Part shown: piece by piece, positions 19,992 through 28,264 of the stretch
Layout of the letters: each line of letters begins with the position of its first letter
Position numbering within the stretch: the first letter of the stretch is position 1
Program-made: the position numbers and the translations under genes
The notes under the pieces: model-generated
What the model saw: the letters and a program-made list of their open reading frames with translations, nothing else
What the model was told of the DNA's origin: nothing
Database searches by the model: none
Source of the DNA: RHKX01 sp963743875
GTDB taxonomy: Bacteria; Actinomycetota; Thermoleophilia; Solirubrobacterales; 70-9
DNA length: 64,000 nucleotides
Direction of reading: 5' to 3'
NCBI GenBank assembly: GCA_963743875.1
Contig: CAVURM010000002.1
Span: 496,001-560,000 of the forward strand

Positions 19992-21122
19992 TCAGTTGAA
20001 GACGACGGCCTGGCGGACGGCCTCGCCGCTGGCGAGACGGTCGAAGCCCTCGTTGATCTGGTCGAGGCTGAGCGTGTGAGTGAGCAGGCGGCCGACATCC
20101 AACCGGCCCTGGCGATGAAGCTCGATGAAGCGGGGGATGTCGCGAGCGGGAACGCTCGATCCCAGGTAGGAGCCGCGGAGGGTCCGCTCCTCGGCCACGA
20201 GCGAGACGGCCGGGATGCTGAGCATCTGGCTGGGGTCGGGAAGTCCGACGGTCGTCGTGGTCCCGCCGCGGCGAGTCGCCGCGTAGGCCTCGGCCAGCAC
20301 CGCGGCATTGCCGACGGTCTCGATCACGTGCTCGGCGCCGCCATCGGTGATCTCGCGAATCGCCGCCACCGCTCCGGGGCCGGCCTTCACCGCGTGCGTC
20401 GCGCCGAGCTCCATGGCCAGCTCGAGTTTGTCCGCCATGACGTCGACGGCGACGATCGTTCCGGCCTCCCGCAGCACTACCCCGAGCAGGGCGGAGAGGC
20501 CGACCCCGCCGAGGCCGAGGACCGCGACGCGCTGTCCCGCCTCGATCCGGGCGGCGTTGACCGCGGCGCCGACACCGGTCAGGACAGCGCAGCCGAACAG
20601 GGCCGCGAGCTCGTACGGCAGCTCGGGGTCGACCTTGACCGCCGAGGTCTGCGAGACGACGATGTGATCGGAGAAGGCCGACACGCCGAGGTGGTGGTGG
20701 ATCTCACTGCCGTCGACCGGGTCGTGCAGGCGGCGCCCGCCACCGAGCAGGGTGCCCGCGGTGTTCGCCGCCGCTCCCGGCTCGCAGAGTGCGGCCCGGC
20801 CCGCCAGGCAGGGCTCGCACTTCCCGCAGGCCGGGACGAACGCGAGGACGACGTGGTCGCCGAGCTCGAAGTCGGTCACGCCCTCGCCGAGCTCGACGAT
20901 CTCGCCGGCGGCCTCGTGCCCGAGCGCCATCGGCATCACCCGCGGTCGGCTGCCGTTGATCACCGAGAGGTCGGAATGGCAGAGGCCCGCGGCCCCGACC
21001 TTGATCAGCAGCTCACCGGGCCCGGGCGGATCGAGCTCGAGTTCGGCGATCTCGAGCGGCTGGGATTCGGCGTAGGGGGGAGGGGAGCCCATCTCGCGAA
21101 GCACCGCGCTTCGGATCCTCAC
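19992..21122 (-). CDS. Zinc-dependent alcohol dehydrogenase (MDR superfamily)
   Basis: 376 residues from GTG 21122. Catalytic zinc site GLCHSDL and GHEAAGEI, structural zinc lobe CGKCEPCLAGRAALC, NAD-binding GLGGVGLSALLG and the following acidic strand end are all visible. It resembles the actinobacterial class III-like alcohol dehydrogenases. The start codon overlaps the stop of the upstream thioesterase gene as GTGA, which implies translational coupling, so the longer open frame to 21368 is a shadow. It is the third gene of an OsmC-thioesterase-dehydrogenase operon. A substrate cannot be named from sequence. Confidence 0.9.
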   Translation of the reverse strand: MRIRSAVLREMGSPPPYAESQPLEIAELELDPPGPGELLIKVGAAGLCHSDLSVINGSRPRVMPMALGHEAAGEIVELGEGVTDFELGDHVVLAFVPACGKCEPCLAGRAALCEPGAAANTAGTLLGGGRRLHDPVDGSEIHHHLGVSAFSDHIVVSQTSAVKVDPELPYELAALFGCAVLTGVGAAVNAARIEAGQRVAVLGLGGVGLSALLGVVLREAGTIVAVDVMADKLELAMELGATHAVKAGPGAVAAIREITDGGAEHVIETVGNAAVLAEAYAATRRGGTTTTVGLPDPSQMLSIPAVSLVAEERTLRGSYLGSSVPARDIPRFIELHRQGRLDVGRLLTHTLSLDQINEGFDRLASGEAVRQAVVFN

Positions 21123-21568
21123 GACCCGTCTCCAGGGGGTTGAACCTGCAGGCGCTCGAGGCTCTCCCGCAACCGCTCCGGCATCGCGGCCGGCCGGCGG
21201 GTCGCCGCATCGACGAATACGTGGACGAACCAACCGGTGGCAGCGGGCTCGTCGGCGCCGATCGCAAACAGACCGATCTCGTAGCGGACGCTCGAGTTGC
21301 CGAGCTTTCCCACCCGCAGACCGGCCTCGACGTCCTCGGGGAAGGCGAAACCTCCCGTATAGGTGCAATGCGATTCAGCGCAGACTCCGATCACGTCGCC
21401 GTCGTGGATGTCGAGGCCGCCCTCCGCGATCAACCAGCGATTGATCACGGTGTCGAAGAACGCGTAGTACTCGACGTTGTTGACGTGTCCGTAGACGTCG
21501 TTGTCGGCCCACCGTGTCTGCAGGGTCGTCAGGTGCGGGTAGCTGTCCCGTCCCTCCTCAGTCGGCAA
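21119..21568 (-). CDS. Acyl-CoA thioesterase, 4HBT hotdog fold
   Basis: About 149 residues. RWADNDVYGHVNNVEYYAFFD holds the family Asp and the HVNN turn of the 4-hydroxybenzoyl-CoA/YbgC-type thioesterases. The start is uncertain: TTG 21568 overlaps the OsmC gene by 11 bp and is chosen because a GAGGAGGG sits at the junction and because the sequence further upstream is only a shadow of OsmC. The stop overlaps the dehydrogenase start. It hydrolyses acyl-CoA esters in the cytosol; chain length is unknown. Confidence 0.8.
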   Translation of the reverse strand: MPTEEGRDSYPHLTTLQTRWADNDVYGHVNNVEYYAFFDTVINRWLIAEGGLDIHDGDVIGVCAESHCTYTGGFAFPEDVEAGLRVGKLGNSSVRYEIGLFAIGADEPAATGWFVHVFVDAATRRPAAMPERLRESLERLQVQPPGDGS

Positions 21569-21983
21569 GCTTCGCCTCGAGCGTGATCTCGGGTCCTGCG
21601 AGGGCCTTCGAGACCGGGCAGCCCTGTTTGGCAACCTCGGCGTGCTTGCGGAAGTCGTCCTCGGTGATCCCCGGGACGGTCCCCGTGGTCTCGAGCGCGA
21701 TCTTGTGGATCTCGAAGCCCGTCTCGGTGCGACGCAGATACACCCGCGCCTCGGTCTCGACGCTCTCGGGATCGTGGCCGGCCTCGCCGAGGATCAGCGT
21801 CAGTGCCATCGAAAAGCAGGCAGCGTGCGCTGCGCCGAGCAATTCCTCCGGATTCGTGCCCTTGCCGTCGCCGAAGCGCGACGCCGCCGAGTACGAGCCC
21901 GCAACCACGCCGGTTCCGGTGTCGATGGTGCCCTCGCCCCCGGCGATGTCACCCGTCCACTTCGCATGTCCGATCGCTGCCAT
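21558..21983 (-). CDS. OsmC-family peroxiredoxin
   Basis: 141 residues from ATG 21983, preceded by AAGGAGAGCGAC. GTNPEELLGAAHAACFSMAL carries the peroxidatic Cys and KQGCPVSKAL the resolving Cys. Spacing and the opening AKWTGDIAGGEGTI are those of OsmC proper rather than Ohr. It reduces organic hydroperoxides with a dithiol donor. It is first gene of the three-gene operon with the thioesterase and the alcohol dehydrogenase. Confidence 0.92.
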   Translation of the reverse strand: MAAIGHAKWTGDIAGGEGTIDTGTGVVAGSYSAASRFGDGKGTNPEELLGAAHAACFSMALTLILGEAGHDPESVETEARVYLRRTETGFEIHKIALETTGTVPGITEDDFRKHAEVAKQGCPVSKALAGPEITLEAKLAD

Positions 21984-22036
21984 GTCGCTCTCCTTCGTTG
22001 TCGCCCGATCCGATCGATTCTCCTGCCTCCAGCATC

Positions 22037-22253
22037 TCAAGTCCTCTCGGCCATCGCCCTGAGACCCGGGCAGGACCAGCGCAACGACCCAGTCGGTGAG
22101 CTGGTCGGGGGCAGACGTCCGGGTGCTGGTCCACCACTCGACCAGACCCTCGTAGACACCGTTGAGCCCGCGGGTGATCGCGCTGATCTCGAGCGCAACG
22201 TCGCGACTCCCGCCTGACCACGAGGTCGCATGAACGTCCTCTGGGGGACGTTT
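22037..22253 (-). pseudogene. C-terminal remnant of a TetR-like regulator
   Basis: Minus-strand translation gives ALEISAITRGLNGVYEGL, then VEWWTS and LTDWVVALVLPG, then after a +1 shift near 22062 LRAMAERT and a TGA. This resembles the last helices of TetR-family regulators. Upstream there is an in-frame TAG at 22254-22256 and no helix-turn-helix, so the DNA-binding half is missing. It lies between the OsmC gene and xseA. The assignment rests on pattern only. Confidence 0.4.
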
Positions 22254-22312
22254 CTACAGGCTCGCGAATGCGGCCCCCTTTTCCTGGGGGGCCGGCCTGC
22301 CATCCTCGACCC

Positions 22313-23698
22313 ATGGCCGAGGACGCTGAGAGCAGCCCCGCCCCGGGCGGTCCGACGACGGGCCTGCCCGGTCCCTTCGCCGTTGGCCGCTACGCCGCCG
22401 GGATGCGGGACTTCCTTCGCGGTCGGCCGAAGGTTCGGCTGATCGGCGAGGTCACCAACCTGAAGGTGACCGCCAGGTCCGTCTACTTCGAGCTGCGGGA
22501 CGCCGATGGCGCGATGCGATGCGCGATCTGGCGCAACACCTGGGATGCGCTCGAAGTTCCCGAGGGGGCGGTTCGCGACGGCTCCGAGGTCGTCGTCTCC
22601 GGCGGCCCCGACTTCTATCCCGGCAGCGCAACGGCGTCGCCCTCCTTCAGCTTCCGCTGCACCGATCTTCGCCTGGCCGGCGAGGGCGACCTGCTTGCCC
22701 AGCTCGCGGTCCTGCGCCGCAAGCTCCACGACGAGGGGCTGTTCGAGCCGCAGCGCCTACTGCCGCGAACCGTCCTGCCCAAGGCGATCGGGATCGTCAC
22801 CGGCCGCGGGTCGGCGGCCGAGGCCGATCTGATCGCCGGCCTGGCGAGGCGTGGGTGGGCCGGGCGAGCGATCTTCGCCCACCCTCCGGTCCAGGATCGA
22901 CATGCCGCGCCAAAGATCGCCCGCGCGCTCGCCGACCTCGCGGCGATCCCCGAGGTCGAGGTGATCCTCGTCGCCCGCGGCGGCGGCAGCCTCGCCGACC
23001 TCTGGGCGTTCTGCGACGAAACGCTCTGCCGGACGGTCGCGCTGCTGCGGGTGCCGGTGATCTCGGCTGTCGGCCACGAGTCCGACCGGACGCTCCTCGA
23101 CGACGTCTCCGCGGTCAGCTGCTCGACCCCGACCCATGCCACGGAGGAGGCCGTGCGCGTCGACGTCGCCATCGCGGGGCGCCAGATCGGAGCTGCCGGC
23201 GAACGGCTCGCTCGCAGTGCCGTGGAGGCGGGGCCGTCGCGAGCCCGCCACCTGGCGACCATCGCTCGGACGCTCGGCCGCCACACCGACAGCCAGCGGC
23301 GCTTCCTCCATCAAAAGATCCGCGAGATGCGCGCCTCCGCTGGAAGGGCTCTCGCTCGCGGCGGCCGTGAGAGCGCGCGCCGGGCGCTCGTCCTGTCGCG
23401 GAGGCGCAGCGCGACACTGCATGGGGCCGCGGCGTCGAATCGAGCATTGGCCGGATCCGCAGGGGCGCTGCGACGCCACGAGCGCTCGGCTACCGCATCG
23501 CGTTCGGAGGCGCTCGAGCGGCTCGCGCAGACGCTCGCCGCCCACGAACCCGACCGGGTGCTCGAGCGCGGTTACGCAATCGTCACCGACACCGGCGGGG
23601 ATGTCGTGACCTCGGCCGAGCGCGCCCGGGAGGAATCTCGCCTGCGCGTCCGCTTTGCCGACGATGATGTGCTGACGGAGGTGATCGACGATGAGTGA
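22313..23698 (+). CDS. xseA: Exodeoxyribonuclease VII large subunit
   Basis: 461 residues from ATG 22313. An N-terminal OB-fold (VRLIGEVTNLKVTARSVYFEL) is followed by the catalytic domain with GIVTGRGSAAEADLI, VEVILVARGGGSLADLW and ISAVGHESDRTLLDDV, then a long Arg/Ala-rich coiled region and the terminal RGYAIVTD segment. With the small subunit it degrades single-stranded DNA processively in both directions to oligonucleotides. The stop overlaps the xseB start by 8 bp, the usual coupled arrangement. Confidence 0.95.
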   Translation: MAEDAESSPAPGGPTTGLPGPFAVGRYAAGMRDFLRGRPKVRLIGEVTNLKVTARSVYFELRDADGAMRCAIWRNTWDALEVPEGAVRDGSEVVVSGGPDFYPGSATASPSFSFRCTDLRLAGEGDLLAQLAVLRRKLHDEGLFEPQRLLPRTVLPKAIGIVTGRGSAAEADLIAGLARRGWAGRAIFAHPPVQDRHAAPKIARALADLAAIPEVEVILVARGGGSLADLWAFCDETLCRTVALLRVPVISAVGHESDRTLLDDVSAVSCSTPTHATEEAVRVDVAIAGRQIGAAGERLARSAVEAGPSRARHLATIARTLGRHTDSQRRFLHQKIREMRASAGRALARGGRESARRALVLSRRRSATLHGAAASNRALAGSAGALRRHERSATASRSEALERLAQTLAAHEPDRVLERGYAIVTDTGGDVVTSAERAREESRLRVRFADDDVLTEVIDDE

Positions 23699-23966
23699 CG
23701 CAGACAACGATCAGGGTGGTGCAGGCACTGAGGCGCCGGAGAGCTACGAGGCCGCGGTCGAGCGGCTCGAGGCGATCATCAAGCGGCTCGACTCAGGCCA
23801 GGCCGAGCTTCGGGAGACGCTCGAGCTGTGCCGCGAGGGCAAGGTTCTCGTCGAGTACTGCAAGGGCGAGCTCGATGCTGTCTCCGGCGAGCTCCAGCGG
23901 CTCGACCTCGACGATCTCGTCCGCAAGCTCGAGTCCGGCGCGGCCGATGAGGTCATTTCGCCGTAA
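23691..23966 (+). CDS. xseB: Exodeoxyribonuclease VII small subunit
   Basis: 91 residues. SYEAAVERLEAIIKRLDSGQ and LRETLELCREGKVLVEYC are the family signature; the rest is a short helical tail. Several copies assemble on the coiled arm of XseA. ATG 23691 lies inside the last codons of xseA, so translation is coupled. Confidence 0.95.
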   Translation: MSDADNDQGGAGTEAPESYEAAVERLEAIIKRLDSGQAELRETLELCREGKVLVEYCKGELDAVSGELQRLDLDDLVRKLESGAADEVISP

Positions 23967-24352
23967 TTTGCGAAATCGTGGACGGGATCCCCTTGCGCTT
24001 CCGGATTCCTCCCCCTATGGTCGGCGTAGCGGTCTGGGAGAGAGAAAGAACTTCGCGAAAGCTAAGCGGGGGGGCAGCTCTCAAGCCGACTCGAGAGGTC
24101 TTGAACGCGCGAAGGCTACGCGCGAGGCAGGCCACCGAGTCGCCCTAGGCCGCTACTTTCGTTCTCCGCCGAAGTCCCGTCCGGCCTCGCGCCTACCGTC
24201 AGCCCTGCGGTCCAGGAGAAACCTCCGGAAGGCCGTCGATCGGAAGCAGCCTGCCGCTTCTCCGATCGGGCGACCGGGCGCTGTCTCGGGAGCAGGCGCC
24301 GCGACGTCCCCCCGGACCCCACGTCAGCGGTTAGCCCGCCTAGCTCCCCGAG
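23967..24352. other. 386-bp gene-free, hairpin-rich stretch
   Basis: I find no credible coding frame on either strand. Several stem-loops can be drawn: CGCGCG / CGCGCG at 24106-24124, TCAAG / CTTGA around 24081-24104, and CGATCGGA / TCCGATCG at 24237-24268 with an extended AGC/GCT. Purine-rich GAGAGAAAGAACTT near 24040 can pair with the GTTCTCC region near 24160. The density of complementary segments suggests a structured RNA or long untranslated region. It does not match RNase P RNA, tmRNA or SRP RNA signatures that I could check by eye. Confidence 0.35.
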
Positions 24353-24532
24353 TTAACGAATCGGCCGCAGGCCCTTGGAAATCCTTTTGAGGTTTTCAAT
24401 GCCCTTGGCAGATTGACGCTCAAGCTCAGGTAGCTCCGCCCGAGCCCGAAGGATGGCCTCCCGTCGTTGTTCGTCGGTTTGCTCGACGAACTCCCGCTTG
24501 GGTTCAGTGTCCGAATCCCGAGACATCGGCAT
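24353..24532 (-). CDS. Small hypothetical protein (59 aa), charged
   Basis: ATG 24532 (or 24526) lies 4 bp after the stop of the gene at 24537, so the two form an operon. The product is very charged and helical (EQTDEQRREAILRARAELPELE) and ends KRISKGLRPIR. I do not recognise it. Codon use is less GC-biased than in neighbouring genes, as in its partner, which may mean recent acquisition. Confidence 0.5.
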   Translation of the reverse strand: MPMSRDSDTEPKREFVEQTDEQRREAILRARAELPELERQSAKGIENLKRISKGLRPIR

Positions 24533-24536
24533 CAGA

Positions 24537-24902
24537 TTACGCCTCGTTCCCTGGAATGACAACCGCTTCATTGCGCACGCCGACGACCTCTTCGAGGTTC
24601 TTGATTCGGTGAGCATGACTGTCGAGTGTTGCTTGGGCCTCAGCGGCCGCACTCTCGACCGCGTACTCGATATTCCCGAATCGGATTGGAAACTCACCCT
24701 GACTGGCCCTCCACCAGACCAGGGCAAGAAGGGAGAGCAGCCCGATGAGTGCAGCGGCCCTTTCGACATGAAGGAGGAGGGGCCAATCCAGTGCGATATC
24801 GGACAACTCCGAATCGTTTGGCGTTCCGGCGACGATGCTGGTGGCGAGGGCTGCAGCGAAGGCAACGCAGCCGGCCAGTCTGCGATTGGTACGTTCATCC
24901 AC
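24537..24902 (-). CDS. Hypothetical two-helix membrane protein
   Basis: 121 residues. Hydrophobic helix 1 is at ~9-26 (LAGCVAFAAALATSIVAG) and helix 2 at ~49-67 (AALIGLLSLLALVWW). A cytosolic amphipathic or coiled segment follows (YAVESAAAEAQATLDSHAHR). No family recognised. Third-position GC looks lower than in surrounding genes. Its start faces the MarR promoter about 50 bp away, so the MarR operator could in principle also affect it. Confidence 0.55.
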   Translation of the reverse strand: MDERTNRRLAGCVAFAAALATSIVAGTPNDSELSDIALDWPLLLHVERAAALIGLLSLLALVWWRASQGEFPIRFGNIEYAVESAAAEAQATLDSHAHRIKNLEEVVGVRNEAVVIPGNEA

Positions 24903-24949
24903 CTCGCTAAGTCCGATGGTCGACCCGATGCGCCCCGGTAAATCTGCCC

Positions 24950-24996
24950 TTGACTCAGCGAAAGTAGTTAGCTAAGATAATTAGCGATACTAACTA
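24950..24996 (+). promoter_or_regulatory. MarR promoter with nested palindromic operator
   Basis: TTGACT (24950-24955), a 17-nt spacer and TAAGAT (24973-24978) form a near-consensus sigma-70 promoter. Overlapping the -10 are two nested inverted repeats: TAGTTAG (24965-24971) with CTAACTA (24990-24996), and GCTAA (24971-24975) with TTAGC (24981-24985). The ATG at 24997 follows at once, so the mRNA leader must be only about 10 nt or absent. Placement is what is expected for autorepression by the MarR protein. Confidence 0.8.
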
Positions 24997-25449
24997 ATGA
25001 ACGGCACGCAGGCAACATCCACCGAGGAACTGACCGAGCAGGCAGCTCGGCTCAGGCTTGCGATCAACCGGATGGCCCGGCGGCTGCGCCAGGAGGCCAA
25101 CACGGACCTCGGCCCGGCGTCGATCTCGGCCCTGGCGACGATCGAGCGATCGGGGCCGCTGACGCCCAGCGAGCTGGCCCGGCTCGAGGGCATCCAGCGC
25201 CCGACGGCGACCCGGATCCTCACCCGGCTCACCGACGAGGCCCTGGTTTCCAGGACCGCGGATCCCACCGACGGCCGCAGTTCGATCGTCGCCGTCACGC
25301 CCCACGGTCGAACAGCCCTCAACCGGCTGCGCAAGCGCAAGACGGCCTACCTCGCGAAGCGGATGCGGGAACTCCCCGATGACGATGTCGCGACGCTCGC
25401 GCGTGCGGCTGAGATCCTCGAGCAGGTGCTCGAGGAGGGACGCACTTGA
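24997..25449 (+). CDS. MarR-family transcriptional regulator
   Basis: 150 residues with no ribosome site, since the start lies directly on the operator. The winged helix-turn-helix is visible: SALATIERSGPLTPSELARL, IQRPTATRILTRLTDEALV (recognition helix) and DPTDGRSSIVAVTPHG (wing with the conserved Asp-Arg). Flanking helices for dimerisation are at both ends. The stop overlaps the MFS start by 4 bp, so this is a classic MarR-exporter operon: ligand binding would relieve repression of the transporter. Confidence 0.92.
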   Translation: MNGTQATSTEELTEQAARLRLAINRMARRLRQEANTDLGPASISALATIERSGPLTPSELARLEGIQRPTATRILTRLTDEALVSRTADPTDGRSSIVAVTPHGRTALNRLRKRKTAYLAKRMRELPDDDVATLARAAEILEQVLEEGRT

Positions 25450-26881
25450 GCGCCCTCGTCCGTCGGTCCCTCAGCAGCTCATTCGCCTCGCTCCAGATCC
25501 GCAACTACCGCCTCTACTTCGGCGGGCAGGTCGTCTCGCTGGCCGGCAACTGGATGCAGATCGTCGCCGAGCTCTGGCTGATCCTGGCGCTGACCGGCTC
25601 CGGGGTCGCCGTCGGGATCGCCACCGCCCTGCAGTTCACCGGCATCCTCCTGTTCGGCGCCCTCGGCGGCTCGCTGGCCGACCGCTTCGACAAGCGCAAG
25701 CTGCTGATGGTCACCCAGACGGGAATGATGGTCCCCGCGTTGCTGCTGTTCGTGCTCGCGGCGAGCGGCTCTGCCGCGGCTTGGATGGTCTTCGTCGTGA
25801 TCGCCCTCCGCGGCCTCGTCCTCGCCGTCGACAACCCGGCGCGGCAGGCGTTCGTGATCGAGATCGTCGGCCCCGACCGCGTCCTCAACGCCGTCAGCCT
25901 CAACAGCGTTCTCGTCCATTCGGCCCGAATCACCGGTCCGGCGATCGCCGGCCTCGATCATCGCCTTCTGGGGCGTGGCGCCGGTCTTTGCCCTCAACAC
26001 GCTGAGCTTCGCGGCAATGCTCATCGCCCTCGCCAGGATGCACCCGGCCAAGCTGCACCGGCCCGAGCGCGATCGCCCGCACGGGAACGTCCGCCAGGCG
26101 TTGCGCCATGTCGCCGCAAGACCCGAGCTCCGGGTCCCGCTGGTCCTGATGCTCGTCCTCAGCACCGTCGGCTTCAACTTCCAGGTGGTGATCCCGCTGC
26201 TCGCCGACCGCAGCTTCGACGGCGAGGTCTCCGCCTACTCGCTGCTGATGATCGCGATGGCCCTCGGCTCGATCACGGGCGCCCTCACCGTCGGGACGAG
26301 GAAGCGGGTCAGCCGGGAGCTGATCACCGCGTCGGCGCTCGGCTTCGGCATCACCTCGCTGATGGCCGCCGCGGCCCCGACCCTCGCCCTGGAGATGCTC
26401 TCGCTCGGCCTGCTCGGCGTCTGCTCGGTCACGTTCGCGGCCGGGATCAACTCCGGCCTGCAGCTCGCCGCCGCTCCCGAGATGCGCGGCCGGGTGATGG
26501 CGATCTACTCGATCGTCTTCCTCGGCTCGACCGTCGTCGGCGGCCCGATCGCCGGACTGGCTCGGCGAGGCGGTCAGCCCCCGGGCGCCCCTCCTGGCGG
26601 CCGGCCTGGCCGGCCTGTTCGTCGCCGCGGGCGCCTACTTCGCCTGGAGCGAGCGGTTCACGCCCGCCCGGGTCGACACGGTCATCGAGCGGCGGAGGGG
26701 CGGGATCGAGGCCGTCAACGCCCCGGCTACCCCGTCGTCGCGTTCGCGGCCGCCGCGGCCATCAGCCCGTCGAGTCCGCGGCGCAGCTCCTCGGTCTCCG
26801 GCCACCCGAACCCGAGCCGGAAGCACGAGCGCTCCTGATCGAACCAGTGACCGGGGCCGACGTAGGTCCCGTGCCGGTTGA
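25446..26881 (+). CDS. MFS transporter, MFS_3/EntS-like (two frameshifts)
   Basis: Start overlaps the MarR stop. FASLQIRNYRLYFGGQVVSLAG is the usual beginning of this group, and GGSLADRFDKRKLLM is MFS motif A. The frame shifts at about 25955 (after ARITGPAIAG) into LNTLSFAAMLIALARM, and again at about 26555 (after STVVGGPIAG) into PLLAAGLAGLFVAAGAYFAW. The last frame stays open to 26881, overlapping the convergent aminotransferase by 155 bp; the true end is more likely near 26730, hidden by one more indel. It is an exporter of small hydrophobic compounds, regulated by the adjacent MarR. Confidence 0.75.
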
Positions 26882-27855
26882 GCAGGTCGTCGTAGAAGCC
26901 GTCGAGGTCGACCGCGGCCGGATCCCGGAACCGGGGCATGCCGACCACGCCGGCCCGCGGCTCGACCCACTCGAAGACCTCCTGGGCATCCATCCACTCG
27001 TTGACGATCGCGAGGTGGCTGGCGATCGTCGCCTTGATCGGCGGCAGCACCCGGTCGCGGGCCTCCAGCACCCGCGCCGCCATCTCCTCGTTGATCGGCG
27101 AGCCGCAGATCAGGATCTGCTCCTTGGCGGCGAGCAGGGATTCCTCGAGCTCGGGGTCGCGGCAGATCAACCACCCCATCCGCAGGCCCGGCAGTCCGTA
27201 GGTCTTCGACATCGAGGAGACGCTGATCGCGCGTCGAGACAGCCCCGCCGCCACCGGCAGCGGATCGCCGAAGGCGAGCTCGCGATAGGTCTCGTCGACG
27301 AGCAGGTGCGCGCTCGGGTGGGCCTCGACGATCTCGACCAGGCGCCCCAGCGTCGCGGCGTCGATCATCGCCCCGGTCGGGTTGTGGGGATAGGTGACGC
27401 TGATCAGCTTCGTCTCCGGCCTCAGCTTGCTCTCGACCAGATCGAGGTCGAGCTCCCAGCCGTCCTCGAAGCGCATCGGGACGGTGTCCACCTCGGCGCC
27501 GAGCGTCCGCGGCGTCTCCAGGTTGGTCGCGTAGTTCGGCTCCGCGATCAGGATGTGGTCGCCGGCCTCGAGCAACGCCGTCGCGACGATGAACAGAGCC
27601 GGCGCCGCCCCCGCCGTGACCAACACGTCGTCGACCCCCACCGTCCCCGGCGAATCGCCGGCGATCTGCTCCCGCAGCCGCGGCACCCCGCGATGGTCCC
27701 CGTACTGGAGCAGCAGGTCGCCGACGTCGCGTGTCGATCCCGTAATCGCTCAGGCGCCGATCCCGGAACGAGCTCTCGGCCAGGTTGTAGGTGATCGCGT
27801 CGTAGCCCAGTTCCTCGGGCGACTCGACCTCGATCGGCGTGCGCCGGTAGCGCAC
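26727..27855 (-). CDS. Class I/II PLP-dependent aminotransferase (one frameshift)
   Basis: Starts at GTG 27855 (RYRRTPIEVESPEE); the frame shifts near 27730 and continues as PRLREQIAGDSPGTVGVDDVL. Seen: VTYPHNPTGAMID, LLVDETYREL with the pyridine-binding Asp, VSSMSKTYGLPGLRMGW with the PLP Lys, and the C-terminal RLGFGWPETEEL with the carboxylate-binding Arg. Joined length ~375 residues is normal. It acts in the cytosol on an amino acid that cannot be specified. A glutaredoxin-like gene ends 4 bp upstream, so the two are likely one transcript. Confidence 0.85.
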
Positions 27856-27859
27856 CGGC

Positions 27860-28123
27860 TCAGTCGAACTCGCCGGCGTTGATCCTCTCGATCAGGACGC
27901 TCGATTCCTCGCGGATCCAGGTCCCGTCGGCGATCTCGATCACCGGCAGCATCTTCTGCCCGGTGTGCTCCTCGACGTCGGTGCGCCTGCCGCGCGGGTA
28001 GGTCGGCTCCTTGACCAGCTCGTAGTCGACGCCTCGCTCATCCATCGCCTTCTGGACCTTCCAGCACGGATGTGCGTCGATCTTCAGCCACATGACTCCG
28101 CAGGTGTGCAGCTTGATGCTCAT
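27860..28123 (-). CDS. Glutaredoxin / GST N-terminal-domain protein
   Basis: 87 residues, one thioredoxin-fold domain. HPCWKVQKAMDERGVDYELV holds a single Cys at the helix-1 start, and KMLPVIEIADG supplies the cis-Pro, followed by a short helix ending NAGEFD. It is much shorter than a full glutathione transferase and lacks the all-helical domain. It ends just before the aminotransferase start. A partner thiol and role are not known. Confidence 0.8.
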   Translation of the reverse strand: MSIKLHTCGVMWLKIDAHPCWKVQKAMDERGVDYELVKEPTYPRGRRTDVEEHTGQKMLPVIEIADGTWIREESSVLIERINAGEFD

Positions 28124-28264
28124 TGGGTGCTCCGTTCTCCCTTGGGGACAGGCACGCTATCGCCATGGGCGCCCGCGGCGCTGCCGGCGTGCCCCAGAAT
28201 CGGCAGTGCGATCGTGTACCCCCAGGCCACCCGATGACACGACCGATCGGTCAAGGGCCGGCGC

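Noticed and set aside
24200..24300. SRP RNA, from the CGGAAGCAGCC motif
   Set aside because: The diagnostic GGAAGGAAGCAGCC asymmetric loop and its pairing partner are not present; only a loose resemblance.
23990..24352. tmRNA or RNase P RNA
   Set aside because: No tRNA-like TTCGA-type T arm or CCA end, no tag ending ALAA, and none of the RNase P core motifs such as GAGGAAAGTCC on either strand.
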